A DNA stretch of 64,000 nucleotides, from the NCBI GenBank assembly GCA_035048815.1, contig JAUCBN010000025.1:11060501-11124500 (forward strand). The letters are read 5' to 3'. The position numbers were made by a program, and so were the translations under genes. Below the pieces are notes generated by a model. That model made no database searches. It was given only the letters and a program-made list of their open reading frames with translations, and had not been told where the DNA came from. This DNA is from Abelmoschus esculentus. Taxonomy: Eukaryota > Streptophyta > Magnoliopsida > Malvales > Malvaceae. This document shows positions 10,600 through 21,808 of the stretch, one piece after another; within the stretch, counting starts at the first letter, position 1, and every line of letters begins with the position of its first letter.

Positions 10600-11792
10600 T
10601 CTTTTGATAATGAGGGTCTCTCTTCTGCTGCATGCTCCAATTCATCATCATCATCTTCTAATATAGAAACAACATCATCTTCCTCCTCATGTTCTGATTC
10701 AACTTCTCCATCATCACGAAGAAGCATGGTATTGCGGTTTGGACATTGGTTTGCAATATGCCCTCGCCCCAAACATTTAAAGCATTTTATGTCTCGAGAA
10801 CGATTTGGAATGTTTAAAGCCTTACCCTTGCTAGATTCGGCAATGGACTTGCTTCCTTTTGGTGGTCCTCCTTTTTCAAGGGAAGGAATTGGAAGACTTC
10901 GTTTGTATGAACTTTTCCCCCATCCTGGTGTTGCTCCCCCATAGGATCGTGCGACACCCTTCTTTTTGATTTACTTCTCCACTTTTAGGGCCATGTGCAC
11001 CATGTCTTCCATCTCCACATAATGTTGTAATTCGACTACATTTGCAATATTTGGATCAAGTCCCGCTAGAAAACTTGCCATGGTCGCTTCTCGGTCCTCG
11101 TCTATATTGGCACGAATCATAGCCACCTCCATCTCTTTGTGGTAGTCTTCAACACTCCGGTTACCTTGTGTAAGGTTTTGGAGTCGATTGTACAACTCTC
11201 GATGATAGTGAGTTGGAATGAAACGCCTCCTCATCACTGCCTTCATTTCGTTCCATGTTGAGATGGGTATCTCTTCATTACACCTCCTACTTGATGTTAA
11301 TTGATCCCATCAAATTAATGCATAATCTATGAATTCAATGGCGGCTAATTTTACCTTCTTACGCTCGGAGTAATTATGGCACTTAAAGATGTGCTCGATT
11401 TTCTTTTCCCAAGATAAATAAGCCTCGGGATCTGTTTTGCCTTGGAATGGCGGAATGTTAATCTTGATGTTGTTTAAATCGTCATCCACTCTTGGGCGGG
11501 CTCTTTGGTACCTAGTCACTTGTCTCCTCAAACTTTGTTGGGAGATTTGCTCGTCTTCTTGTTCATCGACCACCTCATCATCATATTCTTCCCCGTGGTC
11601 TGAATTTTGCCTCCTTTGAGATCTTTCCTCCAATTGTTCTAATCGATCTTGCATCGGCCCCAACCTTTGTTGCAACAACCTGTCCATTTCTCTAATAATA
11701 TCTTGAAGATTGGTATTAGTTGCATCCATGTTAACATTATTACTATCACAAACATGATTTGCTACGAAATTTTGAGACATGTTTAGTAACAA
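10600..11792 (-). pseudogene. gag of element E with CCHC zinc knuckle (two in-frame stops)
   Basis: The start is the ATG at 11792 (MLLNMSQNFVANHV). It contains a Q-rich coiled segment (QQRLGPMQDRLEQLEERSQRR), an acidic patch, then the retrotransposon-gag core NIPPFQGKTDPEAYLSWEKK with HNYSERKKVKLAAIEF. A TGA at 11310-11312 replaces the expected Trp of the WDQL motif. The frame resumes in phase (MKAVMRRRFIPTHYHRELYN to VEK) and meets a TAA at 10971-10973 where Gln is expected. It then continues in phase to a perfect CCHC knuckle, CFKCLGRGHIANQC, at about 10744-10785. Both stops fit single C/G-to-T/A transitions. An acidic DDD/EEE-rich tail follows. Confidence 0.85.
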
Positions 11793-12211
11793 AATAAAAT
11801 ATAAACATCACCACCACCAACAAAAAAAGTCTCACCAATCGCTCCAAAGAAAGTCACTCCACTCTTGTTTCACTCGGGATGGCTTTTACCCTAGATGTAC
11901 TCTGTTGACTTTTTCCACTCTTGCTCTCGTTAAAGTCCTTTAAAGAACTCACTCAAGGCTTAAAAGTGGCTTGTAGAAATCGGCTGAAACAAGTTGGTTA
12001 GGTACAAGGTGAAAAAGAGAAAGGCTAAAAGAAAAAAACAAATGATGAAAAATGTAAAAGAACGATATTAGAAACTTCAACTATTTTTTTAAAGATGAAA
12101 AAAGTTTACTAGAAGTATGCTCCCTCCCTCTTTGAATTTTGCTTCGATTTTTTTTCTTTTTCTTTTTCTTTTCTAACCCGAGAGACAAGGAAAAAAATCT
12201 TCTTACAGAAT
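11793..12211 (-). other. 5' untranslated leader of element E
   Basis: About 420 bp separate the PBS from the gag ATG. The leader is A/T-rich, with a long T-rich run at about 12147-12175 (plus strand). No ORF is recognisable. Confidence 0.6.
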
Positions 12212-12231
12212 CTCCTAGGCTTTGATTACCA
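12212..12231 (-). other. Primer binding site of element E (decayed tRNA-Met type)
   Basis: On the minus strand TTGGTAATCAAAGCCTAGG lies next to the LTR end at 12234. It resembles TGGTATCAGAGCC, the initiator tRNA-Met site of chromoviruses, with one extra A and one substitution. Confidence 0.7.
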
Positions 12232-12233
12232 AT

Positions 12234-14006
12234 TGATATGAACCCAGTAGGTCATATATGATGTTGCTTGGTCGTGATTCTAGTAAAAACAAATTTCACA
12301 AGAATTGGTATGCTAAATTTCATAAACATAAAGCGTTAGAATGGAATAAGAATAAGAATAAGGAAATGATGGAATGAAGGATTTGAAAGAGATTTAAGTG
12401 TATGGAAGTGTGATGTTTCTAAATGAAGGAATGTTAGGGCTGCATAATGGAAATGGCGTGGGTATGTAACTTTAAGGGATAAATGGATTATGACCCACTA
12501 GCTATATGGATCTAGGAACCAACAATATAATATGATGGATTCGATGTGGTAGAAGTGTGGTACGTGACCCACTAGCTATAAGGAGCTAAGAACCAACGCA
12601 ATAATAAGATGAAATGGATGAAGACTACAAGCTTTACTTGAAGCCGATAGAGTTCTCGCAAGAACAAAGCTGAAAGCAACCTTTAAAAAGAGTTTTCTTA
12701 TATCTAAAGTGGTTTCATACATATGAAGGAAAGGTTCCTATTTATAGTGTTCATAGGAACCATATGAAGAGTCTTACAACAAGAGATGAATGCTTCATCT
12801 TTATGGTGATGAATGCTAATGAATGCTTTGTTCTCTCTTCTATCTGTAAGTGGATGAATGTTCAAGGCATTAGTGATAAATTTGGACTTAATTTAGGCTT
12901 AATATACATATAATTTCGTCCAAATGCTGGAAGGACTCTTGAGCTATCTTGTCTTACTCTTTCATGAAAAAAAAGGAGTGAAAATGAATACTTGATGTAT
13001 GTAGACACTTTGGTAGCAAAGAGGGGAGTGTCTCTTCCACTTCCATGCTGATCCTCAAGATAATTAACCTTCTTGAATTTCATAATATTATGCATTAAGA
13101 GGGCCTTCATTGCTTGTCTTCATGTAGAATACAAATAGCCTCCAAAGATGATGAAGAAAAGACTTGAATGGCTTGATTATTTGCATAATGATGGCATTCA
13201 TTTGTATGAATAAAAATCAGCTTTGAATTGACTTGAACATGTGAATAAAGAAGACCTTCAATGAATTGTCTCTTGGATGAAAAAGAAGGGACTCTTCCTT
13301 GGCTCAAACTCATCCAAATCATCCTTGCATAAAATTTTCGTAATGAAAATTCCAGCCTGTATTGTCTTCGGTAAATCGATCATATCTCAAGCTTCCGATA
13401 TCGGATTAAGGTGATTCAAAAGGCGTTGGAAAGCTAAGAGATATAGGAATAAACTTTAAACAGACTTCAAGACTCAAATCTTCTCAGATCCAGCTCAAAA
13501 ATAGAGATCAATATGACATTTATTCTTGCATTTTGTGTGACTGTTCATCTCCCTTCATTCACCTATCATAAAGGTAAACTTTATTTAAATTTTAATTAAA
13601 AAAATGCCTAAAAAATATAAGAGTTAGTTTTATTAATGCACTAGTTTAATGAATGAACTAGTTTGATCAATGAACTAACTTTATTAATGACTACATGCAT
13701 GAATGAAATAGTTTATTTAAAAGACTAGATAAACTACTTCCCTAAATGAACTAGATGCTTAAATACTATGCATGCTTAAATGATCAGTACACTTATTCAA
13801 TGCATTAGTATGTATAAAAAAATTTATATTCTCATGCAAAATTATGCATAAGCAAAATAAAGTAATTCTCCCTTGTGAGTCCACTTCCCCACGTTCAAAC
13901 TTGATTTGAACAAGCTTTCCATGGCTGATTGAAACTTCTTGGCCCTTGTATGTGTGATGGGCCACTTGGGTACTCCTCCAGGTCCTTGTCGTTGGTGCTC
14001 ATATCA
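12234..14006 (-). repeat. 5' LTR of element E (1773 bp)
   Basis: On the minus strand it starts TGATATGAGCACC and ends GGGTTCATATCA, an inverted TGATAT/ATATCA terminus. It lies between the tRNA-Met PBS and copia F sequence. A TATA box CTATAAATAGG is at 12737-12747. Internal direct repeats are visible: GACCCACTAGCTAT at about 12491 and 12567, and ATGAACTAG-type units at about 13640-13760. Small ORFs within it have no recognisable product. Confidence 0.8.
12737..12747 (-). promoter_or_regulatory. TATA box in the E LTR
   Basis: CTATAAATAGG on the minus strand is a textbook plant TATA element, about 1.26 kb from the LTR start and 500 bp before the PBS. Confidence 0.55.
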
Positions 14007-14401
14007 GCAAGTGATATTCGTAGGTCGAAATATTGGTAATAACTTAGTTAGGTTGTTCTAATAGGATTAGAAACCTAAAGGCTAAGTATTTGTTTAAGTC
14101 ATGAGATGACTGAACAAGAGTTGTTCACCAAATGGAGGAGTTACAAGAGATGTAATTAGTAAAGGGTTACTTACCTAAATAACCTCTATCCTAAAAGAAA
14201 AGCCAAAGATGATTTAGGGAATTGGTAAATTATGGATCCTCGCTCACTAGAAAAAATTTCGTTGAATTTTACCGAAATTAAAACGAGAGTTTTTTTTTTA
14301 ATTTTGATCAAAATAGTAGGATTATTTTATAAACAAAGACCTATTTATAATATTTCAAATTGGTAAATTTATATTATGTATTTCCATTGTTGTAGATCTA
14401 A

Positions 14402-15024
14402 ATGGAAAACAACACTATATCACTGCGATCACTCCTTGAGAAGGAGAAATTCAACGGCATAAACTTCCTTGATTGGTTCCGCAATTTGAGAATTGTTCTC
14501 AAACAGGAAAGAAAAGAATATTTCATTGAAGAACCTGTTCCAGATGAACCAGCAACTAATGCTTCTAGAGCTGACAAAGACAAGTTTAAGAAACATATGG
14601 ATGACATGTTAGATGTCGGATGTCTTATGCTTGCTACCATGAATCCTGATCTTTAGAAGCAACATGAGGACATGATTGCATATGAGATGATTCAAAACCT
14701 CAAAGAAATATATAAATAGCAAGCACGTCAAGAGAGGTATGAGACATCTAAAGCTCTATTTCTTTGCAAAATGGTAGAGGGATCTCCTGTAGGAGCTCAT
14801 GTCATTAAGATGATAGGCTATATCCAAACGTTGGAAAAGCTAGGATTTCCTCTCAAGGATGAATTGGCTACTGATGTTATTATGCAATCGTTGTCGAATA
14901 GCTTCAACCAATTTGTATTTAATTTCAACATGAATGAAATTGACAAAACTTTTCCACAGTTACTTGGCATGTTACGAACTGCTGAGAAAAATATATTTCT
15001 AAGGGTGGACCTAAGCCCATTCTG
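14402..15024 (+). pseudogene. gag of copia element F (two in-frame stops)
   Basis: Gag starts at the ATG at 14402 (MENNTISLRSLLEKEKFNGIN), followed by the copia gag hallmark FLDWFRNLRIVLKQERKEYFI. TAG codons at 14654-14656 and about 14717-14719 interrupt a frame that otherwise continues through RQERYETSKALF, MVEGSPVGAHVIKMIGYIQTLEKLGFPL and ATDVIMQSLSNSFNQF. Near 15000-15025 the reading shifts frame into the zinc-knuckle part. The homologous gag in G is at 37599-38519 on the minus strand. Confidence 0.85.
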
Positions 15025-15516
15025 ATGGTCCACAAGGACAAAGGAAAGGGAAAGGCAGTGGCAAAGTACAAGGGTAAAGGTAAGATTATACCCAAAGGAC
15101 ATGATGCACTGAAACCCAAAGGGGGAGTTAGCAAGGAAGGAAAATATTTCCACTGCAATAAGACCGGACACTGGAAAAAAAATTGCCCCATTTACCTTGA
15201 AGAGGTCAAGAAGGCAAAAGCAGATGGTGCATCTGCTTCAGGTATTTATGTTATCGATGTGAATCTGTCAACATCTTCTTCTTGGGTATTAGATACCGGT
15301 TGTGGTTCTTACATTTGTACTTCTGTACAGGGACTGCAAAAGAGAATGAATCTAGCTAAAGGAGACGTAGACCTACGAGTGGGAAATGGAGCAAGAGTTA
15401 CTGCATTAGCTATAGGAACATACGTTTTATCTTTACCTAGAGAACTTGATTTACATTTAGAAGATTGTTATTTTGTGTCTAGTTTGACTAAAACATTATT
15501 TCTATTTCTTGTTTAG
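15025..15516 (+). pseudogene. Zinc knuckle and protease of copia element F
   Basis: A basic K-rich stretch (KGKGKAVAKYKGKGK) leads to the knuckle YFHCNKTGHWKKNC. The first Cys of the CX2CX4HX4C motif is Tyr, so the knuckle should not bind zinc normally. The protease follows with WVLDTGCGSYICTSVQGL, the copia DTG(C/S) active site, and LRVGNGARVTALAIGTY. A frameshift at about 15510-15597 separates it from integrase. Confidence 0.85.
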
Positions 15517-15596
15517 ACAAGATTGACTTTGAGATTATTATTAAGAATAATTATTGTTCTTTTTATCTCGATAATGTTTTTTATGGTTCGACACAA

Positions 15597-16349
15597 TTGG
15601 TTAATGGGTTATATATTTTAAATCTAGAAAATGTCATTTATAACATAAATACCAAAAGATCAAAAACAAATGACACAAATCAAACTTATCTCTGCCATTG
15701 TCTTTTAGGCCATATAAGTGAAAAACGCATATCAAAACTCCAGAAAGATGGATTCTTAGATTCATTTGTTTTCGAACAACTGGATGTATGTAAATCTTGC
15801 TTATTAGGAAAAAAGACTAAGGCTCCTTTTAATGGTAAAAATGAGCGAGGAAGTGATTTATTGGGATTAATACATAGTGATATATGTGGACCAATGAACA
15901 AACAAGCTAGAGGTGGATTTCAGTACTTCATCACTTTCATTGATGACTTCAGTCGATATGGTTACATTTACCTTATGCGCCATAAATCTGAGGCTATCGA
16001 AAAGTTTAAAGTATTCAAGAATGAAGTACAAAATCAACTAGGAAAGAGTATTAAAGCACCTCAATCCGATCGAGGTGGAGAATACTTAAGCATAGAATTT
16101 GATGAACTCCTTAAAGAATGTGGGATTGTCTCACAGCTTACTCCACCAGGTACACCGTAGTGGAATAGAGTTTCTGAAAGGAGGAATCGAACTTTGTTAG
16201 ACATGGTTCGATCAATGATGCGTCATATTGATCTTCCGACTTCTTTCTGGGGACATGCACTAGAAATAATTGCTTTCATTTTAAATCATGTTCCGTCTAA
16301 ATTTGTTCAAAAGACACCATATGAGATATAGACTGAAAAACGTCCTAGT
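15597..16349 (+). pseudogene. Integrase of copia element F (in-frame stops)
   Basis: The GAG-pre-integrase zinc segment comes first (CHCLLGHISEKRISKLQKDG, CKSCLLGKKTKAPF). The core follows, with HSDICGPMNKQARGGFQYFI and FIDDFSRYGYIYLM, and the second catalytic Asp in SDRGGEYLSIEF. TAG at 16158-16160 replaces the Gln of the expected PQ-N motif; after it SERRNRTLLDMVRSMM continues in phase. A second TAG near 16328-16330 stands where Trp is usual. All later F domains are in this same frame. Confidence 0.85.
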
Positions 16350-18278
16350 ATGTCTTTTATGAAGATTTGGAGTTGCGAAGCATATGTCAAACATCAGATG
16401 TCTACAAAGCTCGAATCTAAATCTCATAAGTGTAATTTTGTTGGATCTCCCAAAGAAACTAAGGGATATTATTTCTTTAACTCAAAAGAGAACAAAGTGT
16501 TTGTTGCTCAAACAGGAGTTTTTCTCGAAAGAGAATTTCTCAATAAGAAAGGAAAGGGTAGAGACATTGAACTTGGAGAATCTCAAGAACAACAATTCAC
16601 TGAGCCTGAAATTGAACATGTTCTGCAAAATGTTGAGGAACAGTCAACAGATTTAGAAACACAATCACTGTACAGGTCCACAAGAGAATGTCATGCACCT
16701 GAGAGATATGGATTTCTCATTACCACGCATAGAGATGTTCTTATTATGGATCAAGATGAGCCAAGAACTTATCAAGAGGTAGTATTGAGCCCAGACTCTG
16801 AGAAATGTCTTGAGGCCATGAAATCTGAGATGGAATCCATGTTAGTCAACCAAGTATGGACTTTGGTTGATTCACCTGAAGGGGTAAAACCTATAGGGTG
16901 TAAATGGGTTTTCAAGAAGAAAACCAACATGGATGGAAACGTACAAACATACAAGGGGCGACTAGTCGCTAAAGGTTTTTGACAAGTTCATGGTATTGAT
17001 TATGACGAAACTTTCTCCCCTGTAGCTATGTTTAAATACACCCGGATATTGCTTGCTATAGTTGCATTCAATGATTATAAAATTTGGCAAATGGACGTCA
17101 AAACCGCTTTCCTTAATGGAAAATTTGAAGAGGATGTGTATATGACACAACCAGAAGGTTTTGTCGCTCCAGAAAATACTAGAAAGGTTTGTAAGCTACA
17201 AAGGTCCATTTATGGACTAAACCAAGCTTCTCGAAGCTGGATTCTTCGTTTCAATGATGCGATCAAAGAGTTTGGTTTTATCAAGAACGAAGATGAGCCT
17301 TGTGTTTCCAAGAAGACTAGTGGGAGCATTGTTTCTTTCCTAATCTTGTATGTAGATGACATACTTATCATAGGAAATGACATACCTACCTTACAGTCGG
17401 TTAAGACTTGGTTAAGTAGTTGTTTCTCTATGAAAGATTTGGGTGAGGCAGCATATATCTTAGGGGTTAAGATCTATAGAGATAGATCTAGACGACTTCT
17501 AGGTTTGAGTCAAAGTACATATATAGAAAAAGTTTTGAAAAGATTCAGAATAGAAGAATCCAAGAAAGGATTCTTACCTATAAGACATGGTATATCTCTT
17601 TCGAAGGGAATGTGTCCTTCAACTCCACAACAAAGAGAACGAATGAGTAAGATTCCATATGCTTCAACTATTGGTTCTATCATGTATGCCATGATATGTA
17701 CTCAACCAGATGTATCGTATGCCTTAAGCATGACAAGTCGATGTCAGGTAAACCCTGGTGAAAGTCACTGGGTAGCAGTAAAAAACATCCTTAAGTACTT
17801 GAGAAGAACTAAGGATACATTTCTTGTATATGGAGGCAAAGAAGAGCTAAGTATAAAAGGTTATACTGATGCTAATTTCCAAACAGACAAGGATGACTCA
17901 AGATCGCAATCTAGATTTTTGTTTTGCCTTAACGGAGGTGCTATAAGCTGGAAAAGTTCTAAGCAAGACACAGTAGTTGATTCTACGACAGAGGTTGAGT
18001 ATATTGCAGCCAGTGAAGCAACAAAGGAAGCTGTTTGGATCAAAAAGTTGATATCCGAACTAGGGGTTGTTCCAAGCATATCAGATGCTATAAAACTCCG
18101 TTGTGACAATAATGGAGCCATTGCACAAGCTAAGGAACCCAGATCTCATCAACGATCCAAACATATTCTTAGATGCTTCCATCTCATTCGAGAGATCATA
18201 GATCGAGGAGATGTAGAGATATGTAAAGTACACACGAATGATAACATTGTTGATCCCTTGGCGAAACCTCTGACATAA
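16350..18278 (+). pseudogene. Reverse transcriptase-RNase H of copia element F (one in-frame stop)
   Basis: A connector with LYRSTRECHAPERYGF leads to the RT domain: VWTLVDSPEGVKPIGCKWVF, KGRLVAKGF, a TGA at about 16981-16983, QVHGIDYDETFSPVAMFK, MDVKTAFLNGKFEEDVYM, and the polymerase box LYVDDILIIGND (about 17347-17380), with both aspartates intact. RNase H follows with YTDANFQTDKDDSRSQSRF, STTEVEYIAASEATKEAVW and CDNNGAIAQAKEP, ending DNIVDPLAKPLT at 18278. From 17028 to 18278 the frame is open for 416 codons. The single TGA fits a C-to-T change. Confidence 0.92.
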
Positions 18279-18339
18279 CAGAAGCATGATCGTCACACTG
18301 AGTCAGTTGATATTAGATATGTGAGTGATTGGTCTTAGT

Positions 18340-18351
18340 GCTAGTGGGAGA
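18340..18351 (+). other. Polypurine tract of copia element F
   Basis: GCTAGTGGGAGA lies immediately before the 3' LTR. It is the plus-strand primer site, typical in form and position for plant copia elements. Confidence 0.75.
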
Positions 18352-18352
18352 T

Positions 18353-19788
18353 TCTTAGAGTATGCCCAAAGACCAATCATATGATGATTGTAAGGATACT
18401 TTTATTTACCAATTTTATTGAATAAAGGAATTGCCATTGTTATTTTCAGATATATGTGTCAATGTATAACATAAACTGAGAAACAATAAGCTCCATATAA
18501 TAATATATGTATTATTATTAAAAAATCCTTAGTCAAGTATTATTATGGGTATGGACAATAATAATACGCTTAAGACTAACATGTGATTAATTGATGACAA
18601 TGAGTTGTCATTGACATAGAGATGTCAAAATTAATACATGAATATATTAGTAGAGAATAATATATTGGATTAACCCACTATGAGCATATATCTTGGATTA
18701 TTATGTGACGGTCACGATATTGCTCATAGTGACAATTATATGTATGATCCTTAGACTTGAGATTATTACTATCTCAACATATGTTGTTTTATGTTTTGAT
18801 GCAGTTAAACGTGTCTCGTAATTAGTTACACTATAAAAACTGACATTGGACATATTACAATTATGTAGTGAGATGTGAATGATCGAGATAGGATTTGTCC
18901 TTCCTACATAATAGGAAAATATATCAAAGGCCACGTGATTGAGTGAGACTAGAAATGCATGGCCATGCTTGAATACGTTGATATGAGATATCACAAATTA
19001 TTCATTAAAAGTAGTCCACTCTAGATATCAAGAAACATTAAAATAGGCTATACAAGTGTGACTATTCCAAGACTTGTGCCTATTAAAGATATAAAAGGAC
19101 AAAAGGATATAATACATTAAGATAGTTGGTCACGGACATGATACATCGAATCATGATCTCTTGTAACTTAGATGACAATGTTATATTGCTAGATGTCACT
19201 CATTGTTTGTAATATTAGAATTGTTCTAATATTATTACTAACGTTACAATGAGCCTATAGGGTCACACCCAATGGTTGAAAAGGAGCAAATATAAGTAGA
19301 ATATATTTAACCCAGAATTTTAAATATATGATATAATTAAAGTAATTATATCCATTTTAAATTCGAATTAAATATAGATTCCGAAATTTAAGGAAATAAT
19401 TAAAGTAATTATTTCCTATAAACAAATTTAGAATCAAACTCTTATACCTAGGGTTACACCTATATAAAGGATCTTTTGGTCTAGCAGCCAAAACAAAGAA
19501 TTTTGAATTTCAAACCCTAAAATCACGAAAAATAGTTTTTCGAGATTTTCTCTCTCAACCAGGTTAATTGAGTAGAGGCCGAGACGATATTCGTGGAGGC
19601 TAAAGATTCGATTGTTGGACGATCGTAACTGAGCAGATCTCGTTGTTGTCTTTGTTGTTTATCAAGGAACCCAATGTAAGTTATCGCATCTCTTCCTCCC
19701 AATTTCGGATTAAACGTACATGGATCACTGGAAAGACTGTCGTAATTTTGTTCCACTGCGCTATGGTGTGTGCCAGCGGTCCCAACAG
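18353..19788 (+). repeat. 3' LTR of copia element F (about 1436 bp)
   Basis: It begins TCTTAGAGTATGCCC, apparently a TG-to-TC change at the terminal dinucleotide, and ends GGTCCCAACA. It is homologous in inverted orientation to 39914-40764 of element G. A TATA box CCTATATAAAGG is at 19459-19470. The right flank GTTTA (19789-19793) is the expected target copy; the left copy is outside the window. Confidence 0.8.
19459..19470 (+). promoter_or_regulatory. TATA box in the F LTR
   Basis: CCTATATAAAGG lies about 320 bp before the LTR end and is followed by a UTR-like AAC/CAA-rich segment. Likely LTR core promoter. Confidence 0.55.
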
Positions 19789-20982
19789 TTTATACCACTA
19801 GACTCCAATTATTATTCAATTAGCCTTTTAACGGGGCTAGGTGTCTATTTCTTGGTTTAATATTCGTTTTAAAGTTTAAACAAGTCTTTGGAACTTCTAA
19901 GATAACATTATGAGATTTTACCACTTTATCCACAAGAACTTGGGCTAATTTGCCCTGGGGTATCGATACCCCTATTTGGAGTATCGAAACATCAGGTATC
20001 GATACCCTCACTAAGGGGGTACCGAAACGACCTGTATCGATACGAGTATCAAACCCTTTGACCAATTTCAAAGTCAACCAAAAGAGGGCCTACTCGATTT
20101 GATAGTATCGAATCGGGAAGGTCACTAGACGACTTAGTATCAAAACGCCCTACCCGCGTTCCGATACACTACATGAAATGTGCAGTTTTGCATATTCGAA
20201 CACTTAAAACTCTCCTCAAACCTAATCCATTTAATCCCAAATTGATCCTAGACACTAAGGGAGTGAACCTATGCATGTCTAACCATGTTTACGAAGATTC
20301 ATCAACATAAACACAATCCAGCATTAAAGACCACCCTAAGCTTAGCAAGCATGCCAAACCAATCAAGCTTTCTCCTTAGCAGTAAAAGCAACAAACCCGA
20401 GCTCCCAAAAAAACCTCAAGCTTTCTCCTTCCCAAAGCTTGAAGAAGGCTCTCCCACTTGATTCTCTAAAAAGGGGAAGTCAAGAAGTGAATTAGACACC
20501 AAGGAGATGATTCTCAGAGTCTAAAACACTAGAAAAACCAAGATTCGCACCCTAAAAAACCTATTTCTGAACTCAAACCCAAAACCTCTCTTAAACCTTC
20601 ATCCTCACCAAACCAACACTTTATTACCTTGTTTCATAGATGCTTGAAAGCCTTACAACATTCCCTTCAAGCCAAAAATGGGATTTCTAACAAAACTGAT
20701 AAAGATCTTACCTTTTGCTCTTCCTTTCCTTGCTACAAAGATGGAGAAGAATGAAGAAAAGAGAGAAAAGATGAAGTCATTCACTGCAACAGAATTAAAA
20801 CCCCAACTCTCTTGTCTTCAAATTTAGACATTTACCAAAATACCCTTACTAACAAGGCCCAACTCTCAACCCAAAAAGCCTAAGGCCCAACAAGGATCAA
20901 ACTACACAAAATCGGTCCCTAAAACCGAAGCCCAAACCCCTCGGGTTAACCCGACACTCAGATCCAAATCCGGGTCGTGACA
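19789..20982 (-). repeat. LTR M: partial Tekay/Del-type LTR between F and G
   Basis: The right end, GGGTCGTGACA on the plus strand, is followed at once by copia G integrase sequence. In content and order M parallels the right part of LTR P: GGTATCGATACC motifs (19955-20045), a GAAATG..GCA stretch, an AAACC-rich region and a final GGGTTAACCCGA block. Copia element F cuts its left part. Whether M is a solo LTR or the end of a full element cannot be seen. The right flank is CCATG. Confidence 0.7.
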
Positions 20983-21808
20983 CCATGTTTAAAAAAGTTC
21001 GATTCCTCCTCTCAAAAACTCCATTCCACTATGGTGTACCTGGTGGAGTAAGCTGTGAGATAATCCCACATTCTTTAAGGAGTTCATCAAATTCTATGCT
21101 TAAGTATTCTCCACCTCGATCTGATCGAAGTGCCTTAATACTCTTGCCTAGTTGATTTTGTACTTCATTCTTGAATACTTTAAACTTTTCAAAAGCCTTA
21201 GATTTATGGCGCATAAGGTATATGTAACCATATCGACTGAAGTCATCAGTGAAAGTAATGAAGTACTGAAATCCACCTCTAGCTTGTGTATTCATTGGTC
21301 CACATACATCATTATGTATTAAACCCAATAAATCACTTGCTCGCTCACTTTTACCATTTCGAAAACAAATGAATCTTAGAATCCATCTTTATGGAGTTTT
21401 GAAGTGCGTTTCTCACTTACATGGCCTAAACGACAATGCTAGAGATAAGTTTGATTTGATTCATTTGCTTTTGATCTTTTGGTATTTATTTTATACATGG
21501 CATTTTCTAAATTTAAAATATATATTCCATTAATCAATTGTGTCGAACCATAAAAAACATTATCTAGATAAAAGGAACAACAACTTTTCTTAATAATAAT
21601 CTCAAAGCCAATCTTGTCCAATCAAGAAATAAAAATAATGTTTTTAGTCAAACTAGGCACAAAATAACAACCTTCTAAATGTAAATCAAGTCCACTAGGT
21701 AAATATAAAATGTATGTTCCTATAGCTAATGCAACAACTCTTGCTCCATTTCCCACTCGTAGGTCTACGTCTCCCTTAGCTAGATTCCTTCTCTTTTGGA
21801 GTCCCTGT
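20983..21808 (-). pseudogene. Copia element G: GAG-pre-integrase and integrase fragment
   Basis: On the minus strand this is the equivalent of F 15350-16205. It reads IIIKKSCCSFYLDNVFYGST, the GAG-pre-integrase segment, then the core HNDVCGPMNTQARGGFQYFI, DDFSRYGYIYLMRHKSK and RSDRGGEYLSIEFDELLKEC to QLTPPGTP. Frameshifts and stops separate the pieces (for example near 21330-21440). The left end is cut by LTR M at 20982 and the right end by element I at 21808. Its gag continues at 37599, 15.8 kb away. Confidence 0.85.

Larger units (their letters stand above)
5854..14006 (-). mobile_element. Element E: chromovirus-like Ty3/gypsy retrotransposon, 3' end missing
   Basis: On the minus strand the order is 5' LTR (14006-12234), PBS (about 12231-12212), gag, CCHC knuckle, protease, RT, RNase H and integrase. 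This PR-RT-RH-IN order defines Ty3/gypsy. The iMet-type PBS and the IN segment RKERFPAQRKSKL resemble the CRM/Reina side of the chromoviruses. Element D interrupts it between RT and RNase H, and element C cuts it inside integrase, so any chromodomain and the 3' LTR are not visible. E inserted into copia element F at 14006/14007 (right-hand target copy GCAAG). Confidence 0.85.
14007..19788 (+). mobile_element. Element F: Ty1/copia retrotransposon, 5' LTR missing
   Basis: The order is leader, gag, CCHC, protease, integrase, RT, RNase H, PPT and 3' LTR. Integrase before RT defines Ty1/copia. Element E interrupts it in the 5' leader at 14006/14007; the remaining leader matches the same region of copia element G (about 38880-38520, minus). 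The 3' LTR ends at 19788, and F is embedded in LTR M. The coding frame carries several stops and at least two frameshifts. Confidence 0.9.

Noticed and set aside
14818..15191. Minus-strand ORFs of 88-117 codons over the F gag
   Set aside because: Antisense shadow of the copia gag and zinc-knuckle frames.
19955..20045. TATCGATA sites as a DREF-type host promoter element
   Set aside because: DREF is an animal factor. The sites occur inside LTRs, so no host promoter is claimed; only the enrichment is reported as a finding.
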